DNA of 64,000 nucleotides from positions 1,364,001 through 1,428,000 of the forward strand of contig NOKP01000010.1 in assembly GCA_002682825.1 (NCBI GenBank), read 5' to 3'. Positions 11,536 to 23,058 of the stretch are shown in pieces. Below the pieces are notes generated by a model. The model had not been told where the DNA came from and did not search any database. It saw only the letters and a program-made list of their open reading frames with translations. Made by a program: the position numbers and the translations under genes. Position 1 is the stretch's first letter. Each line of letters starts with the position of its first letter. The DNA is from Neonectria sp. B-13. Lineage: Eukaryota > Ascomycota > Sordariomycetes > Hypocreales > Nectriaceae.

Positions 11536-14217
11536 TCAGAAGACCAGGCGGAGAACGAACCCTCGTGCCTCCTTGTCAGACAGTTCTAAACCGGGGGAGT
11601 CATCATTTGAGTCGACCGCCATCTCCCACTCGCGCTTCATCCCCGAAGCTAGCTCAAGTTCTTGGAACTGCAGGGTCATATCCTGGCCCTCCTTGAGTTC
11701 TCGAACAACATCGTCATCCATTTCAACCTCCAACCCGTTGTGCGTCGCATGGATCGTTTGCGTGATTTGAGACGGGGCAATCCCCCACTTAGCTGCAATT
11801 TGGCTGTTTAGCTCCTTCAGAGTTCGCTGCATCAAGTAAACTGCCCGATAGTACTCTCGCGGTTCGGTGTCTTCTTGGCCGCGGCGACGGATGTAGAAGC
11901 AAGCGGCCGGCTTTGGAGCCTGCTCCGCCGGGGGCTGGTATGAAGAATCGACACCGAGAGCCTCAATCCACCCACTGAGGTTCCCATCATCGTCCGTCTT
12001 GTTGACCTTCGTTGGCTGGGCGGGGGCTTTGCGCGACGTCTCGCCCACCGCGACGGAGTCAAAGTTCTGCCACTGACTGCCAGCGCCGACTGCAGAGGCT
12101 TGCGATACCAGAGAGAGGGAGCTGGGCGAGGGAGAAACTATAGACTCAGCCATGGATGAGCTGTGACCGCTTCTGGCCTGCCAGTTTGAATCATCTCGAC
12201 CTTCGGCCTTGGTCATAGGTGAAGCGTCTCCGGGAAGCGACACAGGGTGCAAATCGGGATCGTCTAGCTCTTCACCTCGCAGATACAAGACGCTGACGGG
12301 TCGGGTACTGGTAAACATGTCCTGCAAAGTCTGAAGTTTGAAGTGCAAATCTTCCTCCATTGTAGGTCGTCCTCCGCCCCCACCAGCAGAGCTAGCCGAA
12401 GACATGGACCACGTCCGTTTGTGCTTTATGACCTTTCCCGGTCGCTGTGCATCTCCTGCTTTCGAGGCTAGACCTGATCGCTTCCGCTTGCCGAAGTCCT
12501 TTAGCCCGCTCTCGGCCTGTGCAATCTGCTGCTTGAGTTTATCGATGGATTTCTTAACGTGTGCAACGTCGTTGGAGAGCTTTCGTTCAGCTCCGTGGTC
12601 TCGGAAGAGTTTGACCTTGCAGAAGCAGACCTCGGGGTTGCCATCAGCGGCGAGCATTAAGGGACTCGACTGGACTGGGCTAGTTTTGGCGCAGAGCCTC
12701 ACGGGAATCCCCTTGACACCCTTGGAATGGCTGAAGTCGGTGGACAGGAAGTTGAACCGGACTGCGATGTTGACCTCAGAGGCTCCGTTAATCCCGGGTG
12801 TCCATGTGACTGAGAAGCCATCAAAAGAAGATGTCTCAAGTTCCACCCGAGTTCTCTTGTCATCCCCTTCGGCCGGTTGTCCCGCTTCAACATACTCAAC
12901 GGCCTGAAGTTTTCCACCTCTTTGATGCGCCTCGTTGGTGCCCCGGCCTTCCTTCCAGAGACCCCAGCAGACGTTGGGCCGTTGTCTCTGCTGGTCATCT
13001 TCGAATGAAACTCGCACAAATGTGCGATACTTGATGCCAGGAACAATGGGCATTGCCGCATTGGTATCGGTAACGGACAAAGAGTAGGCCTGTCCCTTGT
13101 TGAGATAGGTGACGGGAATCTCATCAGCTTGCTTGATCATGGCAGTTGGCGCATTAAGAGTCGAATGGAACCGAAATTTTTCTGCCGATGCAGGAAGTGG
13201 ATGAGACATTTGGGCGCCGGGAAACTGGCGTGCCTGTAGTCCAACCATGGGGGCTGGGTTCTGAAAGGAGGCATTGATAGGCGGCATGCGCTCTTCAGGG
13301 CTGTCCGAGTCCATTTGAGTGCCGTCCTGATCCATGGTTTCGTAACCAGTGTCCTGGTGAACAAAACTCGAGGGCGCGAAGCTTTGTTGTTGAGGTGGTG
13401 GAGCTTGGATGAATGGGTTGAAGTGGTGGAACTGGTGGGATTGCAGTGTCTGGAACCCGGCCATGTCCATGGATCCGGTCACTGACCCAGAATGCATCCC
13501 ATCCACAGAGTTCGGCATTGATAGCGGAGTCCCCAGGCCCATCCCCAAGGCCAGCGAAGGGGTATGAAGGTCGCCAGCCTGATGGTGAAACAGAGTGTTG
13601 GTGCCACCTGGGGTTGGCGTGTAATACCCAGGAGGCGCATTGGCAAAGCTGGCAAAGGAGAGTGAGTTGGGGTCTAAGAGAGATGGCGTAAACCTCCAAG
13701 GCTCATTCGTAGCCCGGGGGGTTGGGTCTTGGTCGTGGAAAACACCTGGTGCAATGCCCTGGGCTCTATATCATGTCAAAGTCAGCGGGCTTGCCCACCT
13801 TTTGGTACGGAGGATAGTGGATGGTAATACGAGACACATCACCCCGCGTCTCGGGAATAAGGTAGTCACATAGCTAATACAGCTGCGAAAATGGCGACGG
13901 AGGAAGCTGGGGGGGGCATACCTTTGAGGTTGCGACGACGCATGGGCGTTAGCATTTTCTGCTGTAGCAGTCTGCGATATCGAGGGGGCGGTGGTCGCGG
14001 CGCTGACCACTGCAACCTCAGGGAACTGATTTCGGAAATCGGCCAGTAGGCCATCCCCGGGTTTCTGTGAGCTTCTCCTGTGTTGGAGAACAGGTCAGGA
14101 TACGATACGAGATGAAGTAAGACGCTCTGAGAAGTCGCTAGGTAGGGCATAACTGGATGCGCTGCCGGCTGCAGTAGGCGACTAGAGGGCATGGGGCTCT
14201 TACCGTTGACTGAACAT
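11536..14217 (-). CDS. csp-2: Grainyhead/CP2-family transcription factor (CSP-2-like)
   Basis: Three exons are inferred: 14217-14204 (14 bases, MFSQ plus two bases of Arg), 14077-13922 and 13765-11536, giving 799 residues. Both joints keep frame. The first intron has a TATCCTGAC branch-like stretch before its acceptor and the second has GCTGAC. The central block (about residues 235-400) carries the CP2 DNA-binding core: RFHSTLNAPTAMI, TYLNKGQAYSLSV, a GIKYRTFVRVSFEDD segment and EVNIAVRFNFLSTDFS. A Lys/Arg-rich stretch (KRKRSG) follows. The C-terminus, about residues 665-760 (CFYIRRRGQED through DMTLQFQEL), fits the ubiquitin-like dimerisation region of grainyhead proteins. In Neurospora crassa the grainyhead-like gene csp-2 is needed for conidial separation and cell-wall remodelling; the same role here is an inference by family. 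The long proline/glutamine-rich N-terminus probably acts in activation. More than 8 kb of non-coding DNA lies upstream. Confidence 0.9.
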
Positions 14218-17200
14218 GTCGAGATGGGGGAAGCCAGGCCACCCCAAAACAAAAGCACTTTCCGTTGTTTCTCAGCGCTGCGGGGTAGAAGAGTGCCTCT
14301 CGGCGAGGATGTCGAGATGTTTCCCGACCTTGCGACGGCGATGTGTGCGCGCAGTTCGCTTGGCGGTAGTTGATCACTTTGCGCCAAAGAGCGGACCTAA
14401 ATTGGAGCGTGTACGGTAGACTATGTCGCGTCGCAGACGAGGGGTGACAGATGAGTGACAAGAGCAAGTGCTTCGCGCGGGATGTTGGTGAATTGGCGTA
14501 TAGTTGCAAACGGCGCGTATGACCGAGCTGGAGGAAACGAGTGATAGGCAGGGTAGGAAAATTTTGGGGATCAGAGAGAGTGAAACAATAAATAATAAAA
14601 GTCGAAGTAGGCGAGGCTTAGGGATGTATTGTAGAAAGATGCCGAAGGTGGTGTAGGCAGGTAGGTGGTACAGACGAAGTAGCCAGGCAAGGTAGGTAAG
14701 GATGGGTACGGAGTATATGAGCGGATGTGGTGGGGACACTCGTTAGTCTGGAGTAGCCAGCGTGTGCATGGAGCAGACTGGGTGTGGGCCCAAGCCCGGG
14801 GGGGCGTGAAGGCGGTGTCGTGGATCTGGTGCTTTCCGGTGGGTGGGAGAAGAAGGGAGAGAGAGAGGCAAGTGAAAGTCGTGAGAATATCGTGTCAAGG
14901 GTGTGTGTTGCTGGTGTGGGTGGGTGCTCTGCGGATGTACGGGCTTGCCCGTGTTGCTGTACTACTTATGTAGCAGTATCGTGCACCCCTAGGCGTCTCG
15001 ACCTCGTTGGATGTATCGCCGTCGTTTCTGTGACTGGGTCGAGATCGAAGAGAGAGCGGCGAGCGTTGAGCTCTGATGGACGACGAGTTTACGAGTTGTG
15101 ACTTGTCCCGGCGATGGGGATGGGGCTGGAGAAGGGGACGTGACGGACGGATGAGCCACAGGGTGCTGTACAGTCAGTGGTGTGTGTTGTGCAGTAGGTC
15201 CGCGTCGTCCAGGAGCGTTGAGCTGCGAGCAGTGGAGGGAGGAGCCTTCTGTCGGCCATCGAGACTGTTTTGAAGGTGAGATTTGTAGGGGTGTGCCAAT
15301 AATAATAATATTAAGACGATAAAACGACGTAGCTTACCCGTGCTTCGTAGTGTTGTGCGTAGTGACTGCTTGGGACAGCATCGGGTCTAACACCTAATTA
15401 ACGGACGAAATGGCTTTGTCTGGTATGGCCCTGACCCGGTGTCCGGCGTCCGGCGTTTGGTGGCTATATTGCGCCCGGGTTATAGGCGGCATTCGTCACC
15501 CCAGGATATCAGAGCCAAGACATGGGAGTGACATCTGCAATACGCTGCTGCCGCTGCGGTTGCCGCGCTGCGGTTGTTGACAAAGGAGTCCAGAATCAAC
15601 CTCGCAATCGAATCTTGGGATGGACTGTTCTCGATGGCGCTGGAACACCAACAGGCGCCCGGGAGCTGGACGATTGGAGTAGTCCTGGGGGATGGAGGTG
15701 GGTGACTGACATGGATCCTCCAACAAGGGTCCCTGGCGGTCTTCGGCCTCTTTGGACACCCCTGTTGAGTTGTAGGAGAGTGGGGTACAGACGCAGAGGG
15801 AGAGAGGCTCACGGGTATCGAAATTGTTAGTGAGAGACAAGGGATTCCGGTCCTTCGCCTCCGAAGGTTACGATGACGCCTCCCCTCTCTGCTCCCCTCT
15901 GCTCCTCCCCTCCCCGCCTGGACCCCATGAAGGCCCCCGAGGAGCTTGCTCTCCAAGGAAGGTGCCACACCATTCCTCCAGCCTCTAGCGAGCGGTTGCT
16001 AGCACACGACCACTTAGCGACTCACGCTACCTCCCGCCCTCCAGCACACCATAGGGAACTCACTCACAAGGACCAGAACGGTAGGAATACAGCGGAGGGC
16101 CAGCCATTTCTCATTTCTCACAGCGCTGTGGGCGGCGAACCCAAAGGAAGGCATCGCGTACAACTCGTGTGCTGAGCCACAGTCGCCACAGCGCCACAGC
16201 GTCAACATCAAATTTCCACAACCGGCCCTTTGCACCCCCCCTTCAACTTCCCCGTCCATCCCCAGCATCGTTCTCCGCCCGACACCAAAAGCCTTTCACA
16301 GCACGCAGCGCAGTGCGGACGCGGACCCAGCTCCAGGCCCAACAGCGGTCACCCTTACGCAGGAACGCCATCTGTCCATCCAGCGTCGTGGGATGTGGAG
16401 GCCCTGATTGAATCCACCTCGATTTATTACTGCATGGTAGCTGGATCGGATCTTTCCCGTGTCATCGGCTCTCCAGCCCAACCTCGACTCTGCCGCCATC
16501 GGGCCCCCGATGATTAATCATTCCCTACGACCCGTACGAAGTCTGTATGACCACCACGCACCCTGGCGCCTAGGCTCGGGAGGAGTTGAACCTTTGATTT
16601 CAGGGTACCGATCGACTCGTTCCTGTGGGTATCCCACAGGATGGACCCAGAAACCGCAACGAAAGACGGGGCTCCTTAAGAGGATCACGAGTCCACCAAT
16701 GACCACGCTTCTCTCAACGGCTTGTCTCTTCTGCAACGGCGCTACAATTGTCTCCCGCTTCCCGCTCATTGCGAAGACTCTGTCGCCACACATGGACTCC
16801 GGCATGGCTACGGCATGGACTCTAATACCATTCTCTCACGCTTATTGGCCCGTCAAACTCTGTTGTCCTGTACGGAGTATGAGCCCAGGAGTTTGGCGGC
16901 ATGAATAGGTTGGGGACGCCCGTCACATCACCCCGAGCGACAAGGACAGGACCTTTGTCCCCAAGCCTTCCGCTTTGGGGCCAACCACCTGACCAGGGCT
17001 GCTGTTCCCTTCACCGTGACATCTTATGGCGAGACTTTAGCCGTCAGTGGCCTTGTCCGGCCAGTCGGCGGATGGGATGTCTCGATCTCGACAACCCTAC
17101 TCCGTACCACGCACAGAGTTCACGAGCACATACACACTCCAGGGCATCCACCACCCATGCCACCCCGACAAGGCATCCCCAAGCTAGGAGCATCGAAGGA

Positions 17201-20200
17201 GGCAGCTATTCGTACGTAGCACAAACTAGGAGGGCCCGCGGGAGGTGGGAGGAACCCCCAAGCCCACCGATCCCCATTCCCGTGTGGCTGTGCAAATTCA
17301 CCTCTTGTCGTCGGGTCGCATTCCGCCACTGTTCCCAACTGCCTGCCGAGCAAGCCAGGCAAAGCACGCCGTCGCCCGCGCGCTCAGGGTATGAGGGCCC
17401 TCCAAGCCAGCCCTTATCACCAAGCCGAAGTCGTCAGAATCAGACCATTTCCCGCACCGCTTTACCCCATCTAGCTTGGCCCGGTGCCGTTTGAAGACAC
17501 ACAGCGAGGACCACAGCAAACGCAAGCGCAGCGCCCTACGTCTGCTCAACGCCACACCATCCACCATGACTTAGTCTAGCTCCAACTTGGCGTAGCTCTC
17601 TTCTTCGCCCGCGCGCTGGCAAACCATGTCCAAGGGGCACAGGCCCCCAAGTGGTATGAACAGGGCGTGCCCCAGAGCGCTGCGCTTTCGGGAGTCTAAC
17701 CTCAAGTCGACAACTGTGCCTCCGTTATTGTCCTCTCGCAACCGATATCACTTGGTGTGGCTCAAGACGCCTTCTTTCTCAAGCCGAAATGCCCAGGCGC
17801 GATCGAGAGATGAAGCCACCGTATATTGGATCGCGGGAAAATGTTAAACTTTCTTTTTGCGCCCACCTCAATGCGCCGTTGCCGATCCCTTCATGATCGC
17901 CATTTCTCACTTATTTTTATCATGCAAATCACTTCGGTCGAGAAGCACAGCTGGTTGTGGCTTGTTGTGCCGTTTTCGTGGCTCAGCGTGCTGTTGCGTG
18001 GCTTGTTTGCCTCTCATCCTCTGCCATGATCCAACCATCAGCATGAAGTATCGTCGGCCCTAGTCCCCCCGGGAACAGAACCGCCGGCCTAGTGCTTCGC
18101 AGTTTAATAAATGCATCGACTAAAATCAGCATTAATCAAGCAACAACTCAATCATCACTGTGGTTGCTGTTTGACAATCCATCTATTCGAATGTGTAGTT
18201 GCAGGCTCATCTTGTCACCACAGGCATCTTGATGCAACGCTCCGGACGCTTGGAAGTCAAGACACTCAGAATGCTCACCCGCCAACACAGCTAAGAGCAG
18301 TGCAGTCAATTGCGAATTGTTGCCCTACACGCCCCATCCGAGAGGCGCACGCACCCAGTGGCGGTCTGGACAGGCCTCCTTTCGTCCCCAGATTTGTGAA
18401 CCATCGACCTGTACTGATGGCATCCAAATGCCATGAGCTACAAGGACGAAAGGCGTCCGGCATCTTCTTTTCAAGGGCCAACCCTGCCAGGGAGCCCGGC
18501 TTGAAGCCATCTCTGAGCGAAAGTTCAACCCCAGTCAAATCCTGACCCTTGGAAAAATAACATGCCCAGCAGCAGCGGGGCCAAACGTTGAGGGAAGGCG
18601 TAGGACGTAGGCCCAGCACTACGAAGCTATTAACGGACAGTGCCGCTGGGGGGCTTGTGCATGAGATGAACTTTCGGCCCATCCTCGAAAGCGGAATGCG
18701 AGCTAGATTGCCACTGTTGGTATCGGATGCAGGGGATGGGTATTACGACCTAAAGTCAGGGATCCTTACCGCAGGGGTTCCGACTATACCCTTTCGCGGC
18801 GAGGCCAACTCAATTCAACCACCTCACCGGTCTTTTTGCGACGGAAGCAGCTACGTCATTTCAAAATGACGGGTTCCCAAGGGCGAACAACCGCACGACA
18901 AAGAAGAAAAATTTAGGGTTGCCCGCTTGGCCGTCAACACTCCCCACCTGTTGCGGCGAAGGAATTATCCTCGCCCGAGCCAAGAAGCCAAGAAGCCAAG
19001 AGGAACAGCCGTACATACAATCCAGACGACGATCGTTCTCGATCTTATCACCTACCGCGTGTTAAAGGGTTCACTGGGGTTTGCGTTTCCGGAAGTCAGT
19101 GAGCCTACACGTTTGGTCAGATGCGTCTACGACACATTATGCAGCCTTGTTCGCCCAAGCCCCAAAGATGAGAACTAGCTCATGATGGCCGGATGCTGGG
19201 ATGACGAGTGTGAGACGACAGAACATGTCAGCTACGAACGATGTCATCCTGAGGATGCATGCAGTCAATCGAATTTGCCGAGCCGACTGGCGGTTCTCTC
19301 CAGTGTCAACGGGAAGAAAGTCGTGCTACGCGGCACATCCATGCACGCGAGAGCCCCTCCACCATCATCGCACAGGCTGAATTACCTATTGTGACGATGG
19401 CGTTACATGGGCGGGTGGGCTAAGGGTGCCTGGATGGACGGGTGACGTCACGATGATGCTCCGCATGGTTCCACGTCAATCCCCCCATTACCCACGAGGC
19501 TGAAACTTCCGGGGTTAGCCCCTCCTCATGTCTTCCACTGGGGAGGCTTCCGGGCGTGAGGGACGTATCAGGACTAGAGCGGTCGACGTGGCATGCGACG
19601 GCTACAGCAGACAGCTACAGCAGACAGCTACAGCAGACAGCAAATGGCACACGGCAGCTTGAAACAGAGATGGTTCTCACTTCTCAGTCCTAATTATGGT
19701 CCAGATGACCGTTTGAGCCTTCAATAGTGCCGTCTTCCTGAAACAATTTTCCGTCATCCCGCTTGCCGATCACTTGTGCCCGCCGCGCCTCGTGGTTCTG
19801 AACGCCGCGAGACTCAGATATGGAAGGCATCCCAAAATGCTAGCTGCCAACCGCCCTACCAAACCAAATATGAGAATACATGCATACTCGCCAATACGGG
19901 GGAGGTCATATCATCAGGTCACGACCAGTACCAGACTCGCCGAGCGTTGGCTTCTTCCCACCCACTCGGGAATTCGACGGCTGGATATCTGATCACACCG
20001 GGGCGGAACTGGAGTGAAGCTGGCTGTGTGGTCTTTCAGCTAGAGAATACGATCTTCTCGATTCAATATGCATATTTTCTCGGGCAATGAGAGGACATTC
20101 TCACCATCTCACCGTACCAAAATTGTCAGCTGCCAGGAACACGGCAGTCGGGGCGTCGGGTTCAGGGGGAAAGCCTATAATATTACCAGTTCTGCCGGCC

Positions 20201-22490
20201 ATGGTCGTCAGTGCAACAACCCTGCCTCGCGAGATTAGCCCCTCGTTGCATAAACACTTGATGATTCTGCGTACATTACTGTACAATGACGGGTTGTCTC
20301 ACTCCGGGGGCCACTTTTACGTCATTCCCTCTAGGACCGAGACTTCCAAAATTGTAACCGTCAACCCATTCTAGCCAGTGTGGCTCCACACGATCTACTC
20401 AGATCCAGCGGGAGATATCTTGTCTCACAGGAGAACCCTTTTTTTCTTCCTCAAAAAGAATTGTGGGCGAGATACTGGGACTGCCCTGCAACAGCATGAT
20501 GAACTGTTCCCTACCTTGCAGAGGCGACTTGGGTCCCTTGGTATGTGCTTGTGTCGGCCGGTTTAGGGTTTAATCGCTCCTGGCTCGACTTACACACCAG
20601 AACGGTTGTCGCGCCGGACAACTAGAACGGGGGTTCGCCACTTAGGGCTCTTTTACCCAGTCGTTCAGGTTCTTTCTTACCAGAGTCCCAGGTTGAAAAT
20701 AGATGATACCCGTCCCTTGTCCTTTGCTCCAATTGTACCACGCTAACTGCTAACTATCACGGACACTTCTCTCACGTCAACAATTGACCCCGGTTTTCTA
20801 CACCATCTCCTTGCCAGCGCCTCGTATCGAAAAGAATATCTCTTGGTGTTGCGGCAGTACTCGATGCATGTTTTAGGGGTCCATCAAGGGTCTTCCAGAA
20901 CACCAAGGGTACGCGGTCAAGCGTCAACGGGGGCTCGACCCAACTCGGCGCTTGTGATGATGATCACTACATCATCGAGCATATCGAGGCATAGGGATGC
21001 TTCTGGGCGTCCCCCCTTCCGTTCCTTCACCCCACTTCCCAGTACCGACGGCGCGTCGCATGACGTGACGGAAGTCGAATCCGGTGCGCGCAAAACCCCT
21101 CCGCCCTTCCCAGGCCCACGTCTTCGGGTCCCTGATCCCCGGGGCCGATCTTTGCCTTTGGAGCGCTGTCAACCGGCAATGATGGAACGTTGACGGCATG
21201 GGGTCTTCCAAGGGACCATAATATTATTTTTGGAAAGGCGATCTTCCAAAGGGTAGCCGTCGACGCAACCCTGAACGGTGACTTCTGTGGGGATGGGAAG
21301 GGCGAGTCAGGTTAGGCTTTCGGTGGCCGCGATGGTTGCATTGATAGACAACGAACACGAGGGTTTCTAAGTGGAGGTTTGTCGGCAATGCGACCTCGAC
21401 GACGGTGTGTGAGCGGCTGCTGGTAAGGCTGGCCTGTCAATATCGGAATCCCATCTGAACTATTGACGGCCAAGAGACGCATTGGGAATGTCTCCCCGTG
21501 CCCACGATGATAATGATACGTGTACAGCAGATCTTATTGATTGGAAAGCGGATGTAAGCTGTGAGCTGTGGTGAGAGTGTCGAAAAGACCGGTTTAGACA
21601 CTGCAGTGAAAAGGGGGTGGAGACAAGACGCAACGTTGTCGTTGTCTCCCGTACGAGGTCCCACAAGGGAAGTCAAGCCAACGCGGTGTAATCAAGCTTC
21701 AGTACTATATTTGTGTTGTCTCCAGTTCGTTAAGTTATCAGAATACGGCGGGTGCCTCTCTAAGCAACGAGGCGCATGTGTAACCTGAACGACGTGCAGC
21801 TGCCTTGGATGAAGACCGTGAGAATGTTGAGGGAGTTGACGATCTGGTTGAGAGGGAGGAAAACTGGGTTGTTGGAGGAGGAGGAACATGAACTTGGCTT
21901 GGAACTGTTAATCTTAAGACGACGATAACTGCAGTTCTTAATGAAGCGGTGAGAAGAACCACGGATGGCTGCCTTTGGTCTGATCACTGTGTCGAGTTTG
22001 GTGATTGCGGTGGGAGTCTCGTCGAAACCCAGCGGGGGGAGCATCCCAGTTCCTCCCTGTGTCCCATTTCCTCTACGGTGAGATGGCAACTCCTGGTGTA
22101 GAGTATCATGCCTTTGGGCTCCGTGTTCCTTGGACAAAGGGTCCCAATACTCGCGATATCCAAATTTGACAGGATCCGGGTCGTGACTGCTAACCAACGC
22201 TGGACATACAGGTCTTGTGATGACTTCATTGCGGCACGTAGGGGACTGAAGGCAGACCAAGGTGATGCACGAAGGGATACAGTGAACACACGCAGGGCTA
22301 GGCCTGCAGCAACGATAGCTGTGTAGCTAGCGGACGTGTGTGGAAAGCAAAACCTGGTGTCCTCATCAGGAAGCCCAACAAACTCCTGCAATCCTTCTTT
22401 CTCATTGAAGAGCCTAGTGTCCTAAGCCATCTCACGCTTTATAATCGTGGAACACTAGAAGCTTGAATGAGATATAGGGGTAAGGCCTTA
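14218..22490. other. Large gene-poor region upstream of the CP2-type factor
   Basis: Over 8 kb holds only short, non-conserved frames; the longest, 16901-17494 (+), has 197 codons of biased low-complexity sequence. The part next to 14217 must contain the factor's promoter and leader; it has CT/GA-rich and GGTA-rich tracts. A three-unit 13-bp tandem repeat lies at 19602-19640 and a short AATAAT run near 15297. Non-coding RNAs or a species-specific gene cannot be excluded. Confidence 0.45.
19602..19640. repeat. Three-unit 13-bp tandem repeat
   Basis: CTACAGCAGACAG occurs three times in perfect tandem. It is isolated in non-coding DNA, and no function is suggested. Confidence 0.9.
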
Positions 22491-22575
22491 GGTGAGATCA
22501 GGTTAGGTTAGGTGAGGTTAGGTCAAGTTAGGTGAGGTTAGGTCAGGTTAGGTTAGGTTAGGCGAGGTTAGGTGT
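22491..22575 (+). repeat. Degenerate GGTTA pentamer array (telomere-like)
   Basis: Seventeen consecutive 5-base units of the form GGTTA/GGTGA/GGTCA are read with exact 5-base phasing. The canonical filamentous-fungal telomere unit is the hexamer TTAGGG, so this is not a true telomere. It could be an interstitial or transposon-associated repeat. It forms the left border of an accessory island; a TAACC-rich tract in the opposite orientation lies at 25.7 kb. Confidence 0.85.
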
Positions 22576-23058
22576 TAGAGTATCATATCATTAAAGGGGT
22601 GATGGGTGGATGAGGAAACGGCGTCTTGGTTAGTATAGTGACATTTAGGCGAACGAGGGTGTCGACTGAGATTCTCTATCCTACAATGAGGATCTGCTGG
22701 TAAATGTGTGAAGTTCCGGCGAGCAGAAGCAACGATTCCCGATGGCAGCTGAAAAGGTCACTGACGAACACCTACAACACTCAGCGCAGCCCTCAACGTT
22801 GAGATTGTGGTTGGATATAATTACATTGATCTAAAAACTGTAGGCCAACGCCCAATGCGCCAGCCCAGCCCTGGTATTTATGCTAGGGTTCTGTATCATA
22901 TGCTGTGCATTGGTGCATCAGACTGTAGATCCGACGGCCATAGTAGTTGCCCGGCCCCAAAAAACAACATTCTTGTTGTGATAACGCCAATAAATAGCAG
23001 TGTCTTCCTCCAGATTTGTCCCATCCTTGCAGCAAATCCTTGCAGCAATGTCCATCGT
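22576..23058. other. Spacer between the GGTTA array and the orphan gene
   Basis: About 480 bases with no convincing frame. It presumably includes the 3' untranslated region of the minus-strand gene ending at 23059. Confidence 0.4.

Noticed and set aside
16901..17494. 197-codon open frame on the plus strand
   Set aside because: Composition is biased toward Pro, Ser and Arg, there is no recognisable domain, and overlapping open frames exist on the other strand. It is most likely chance.
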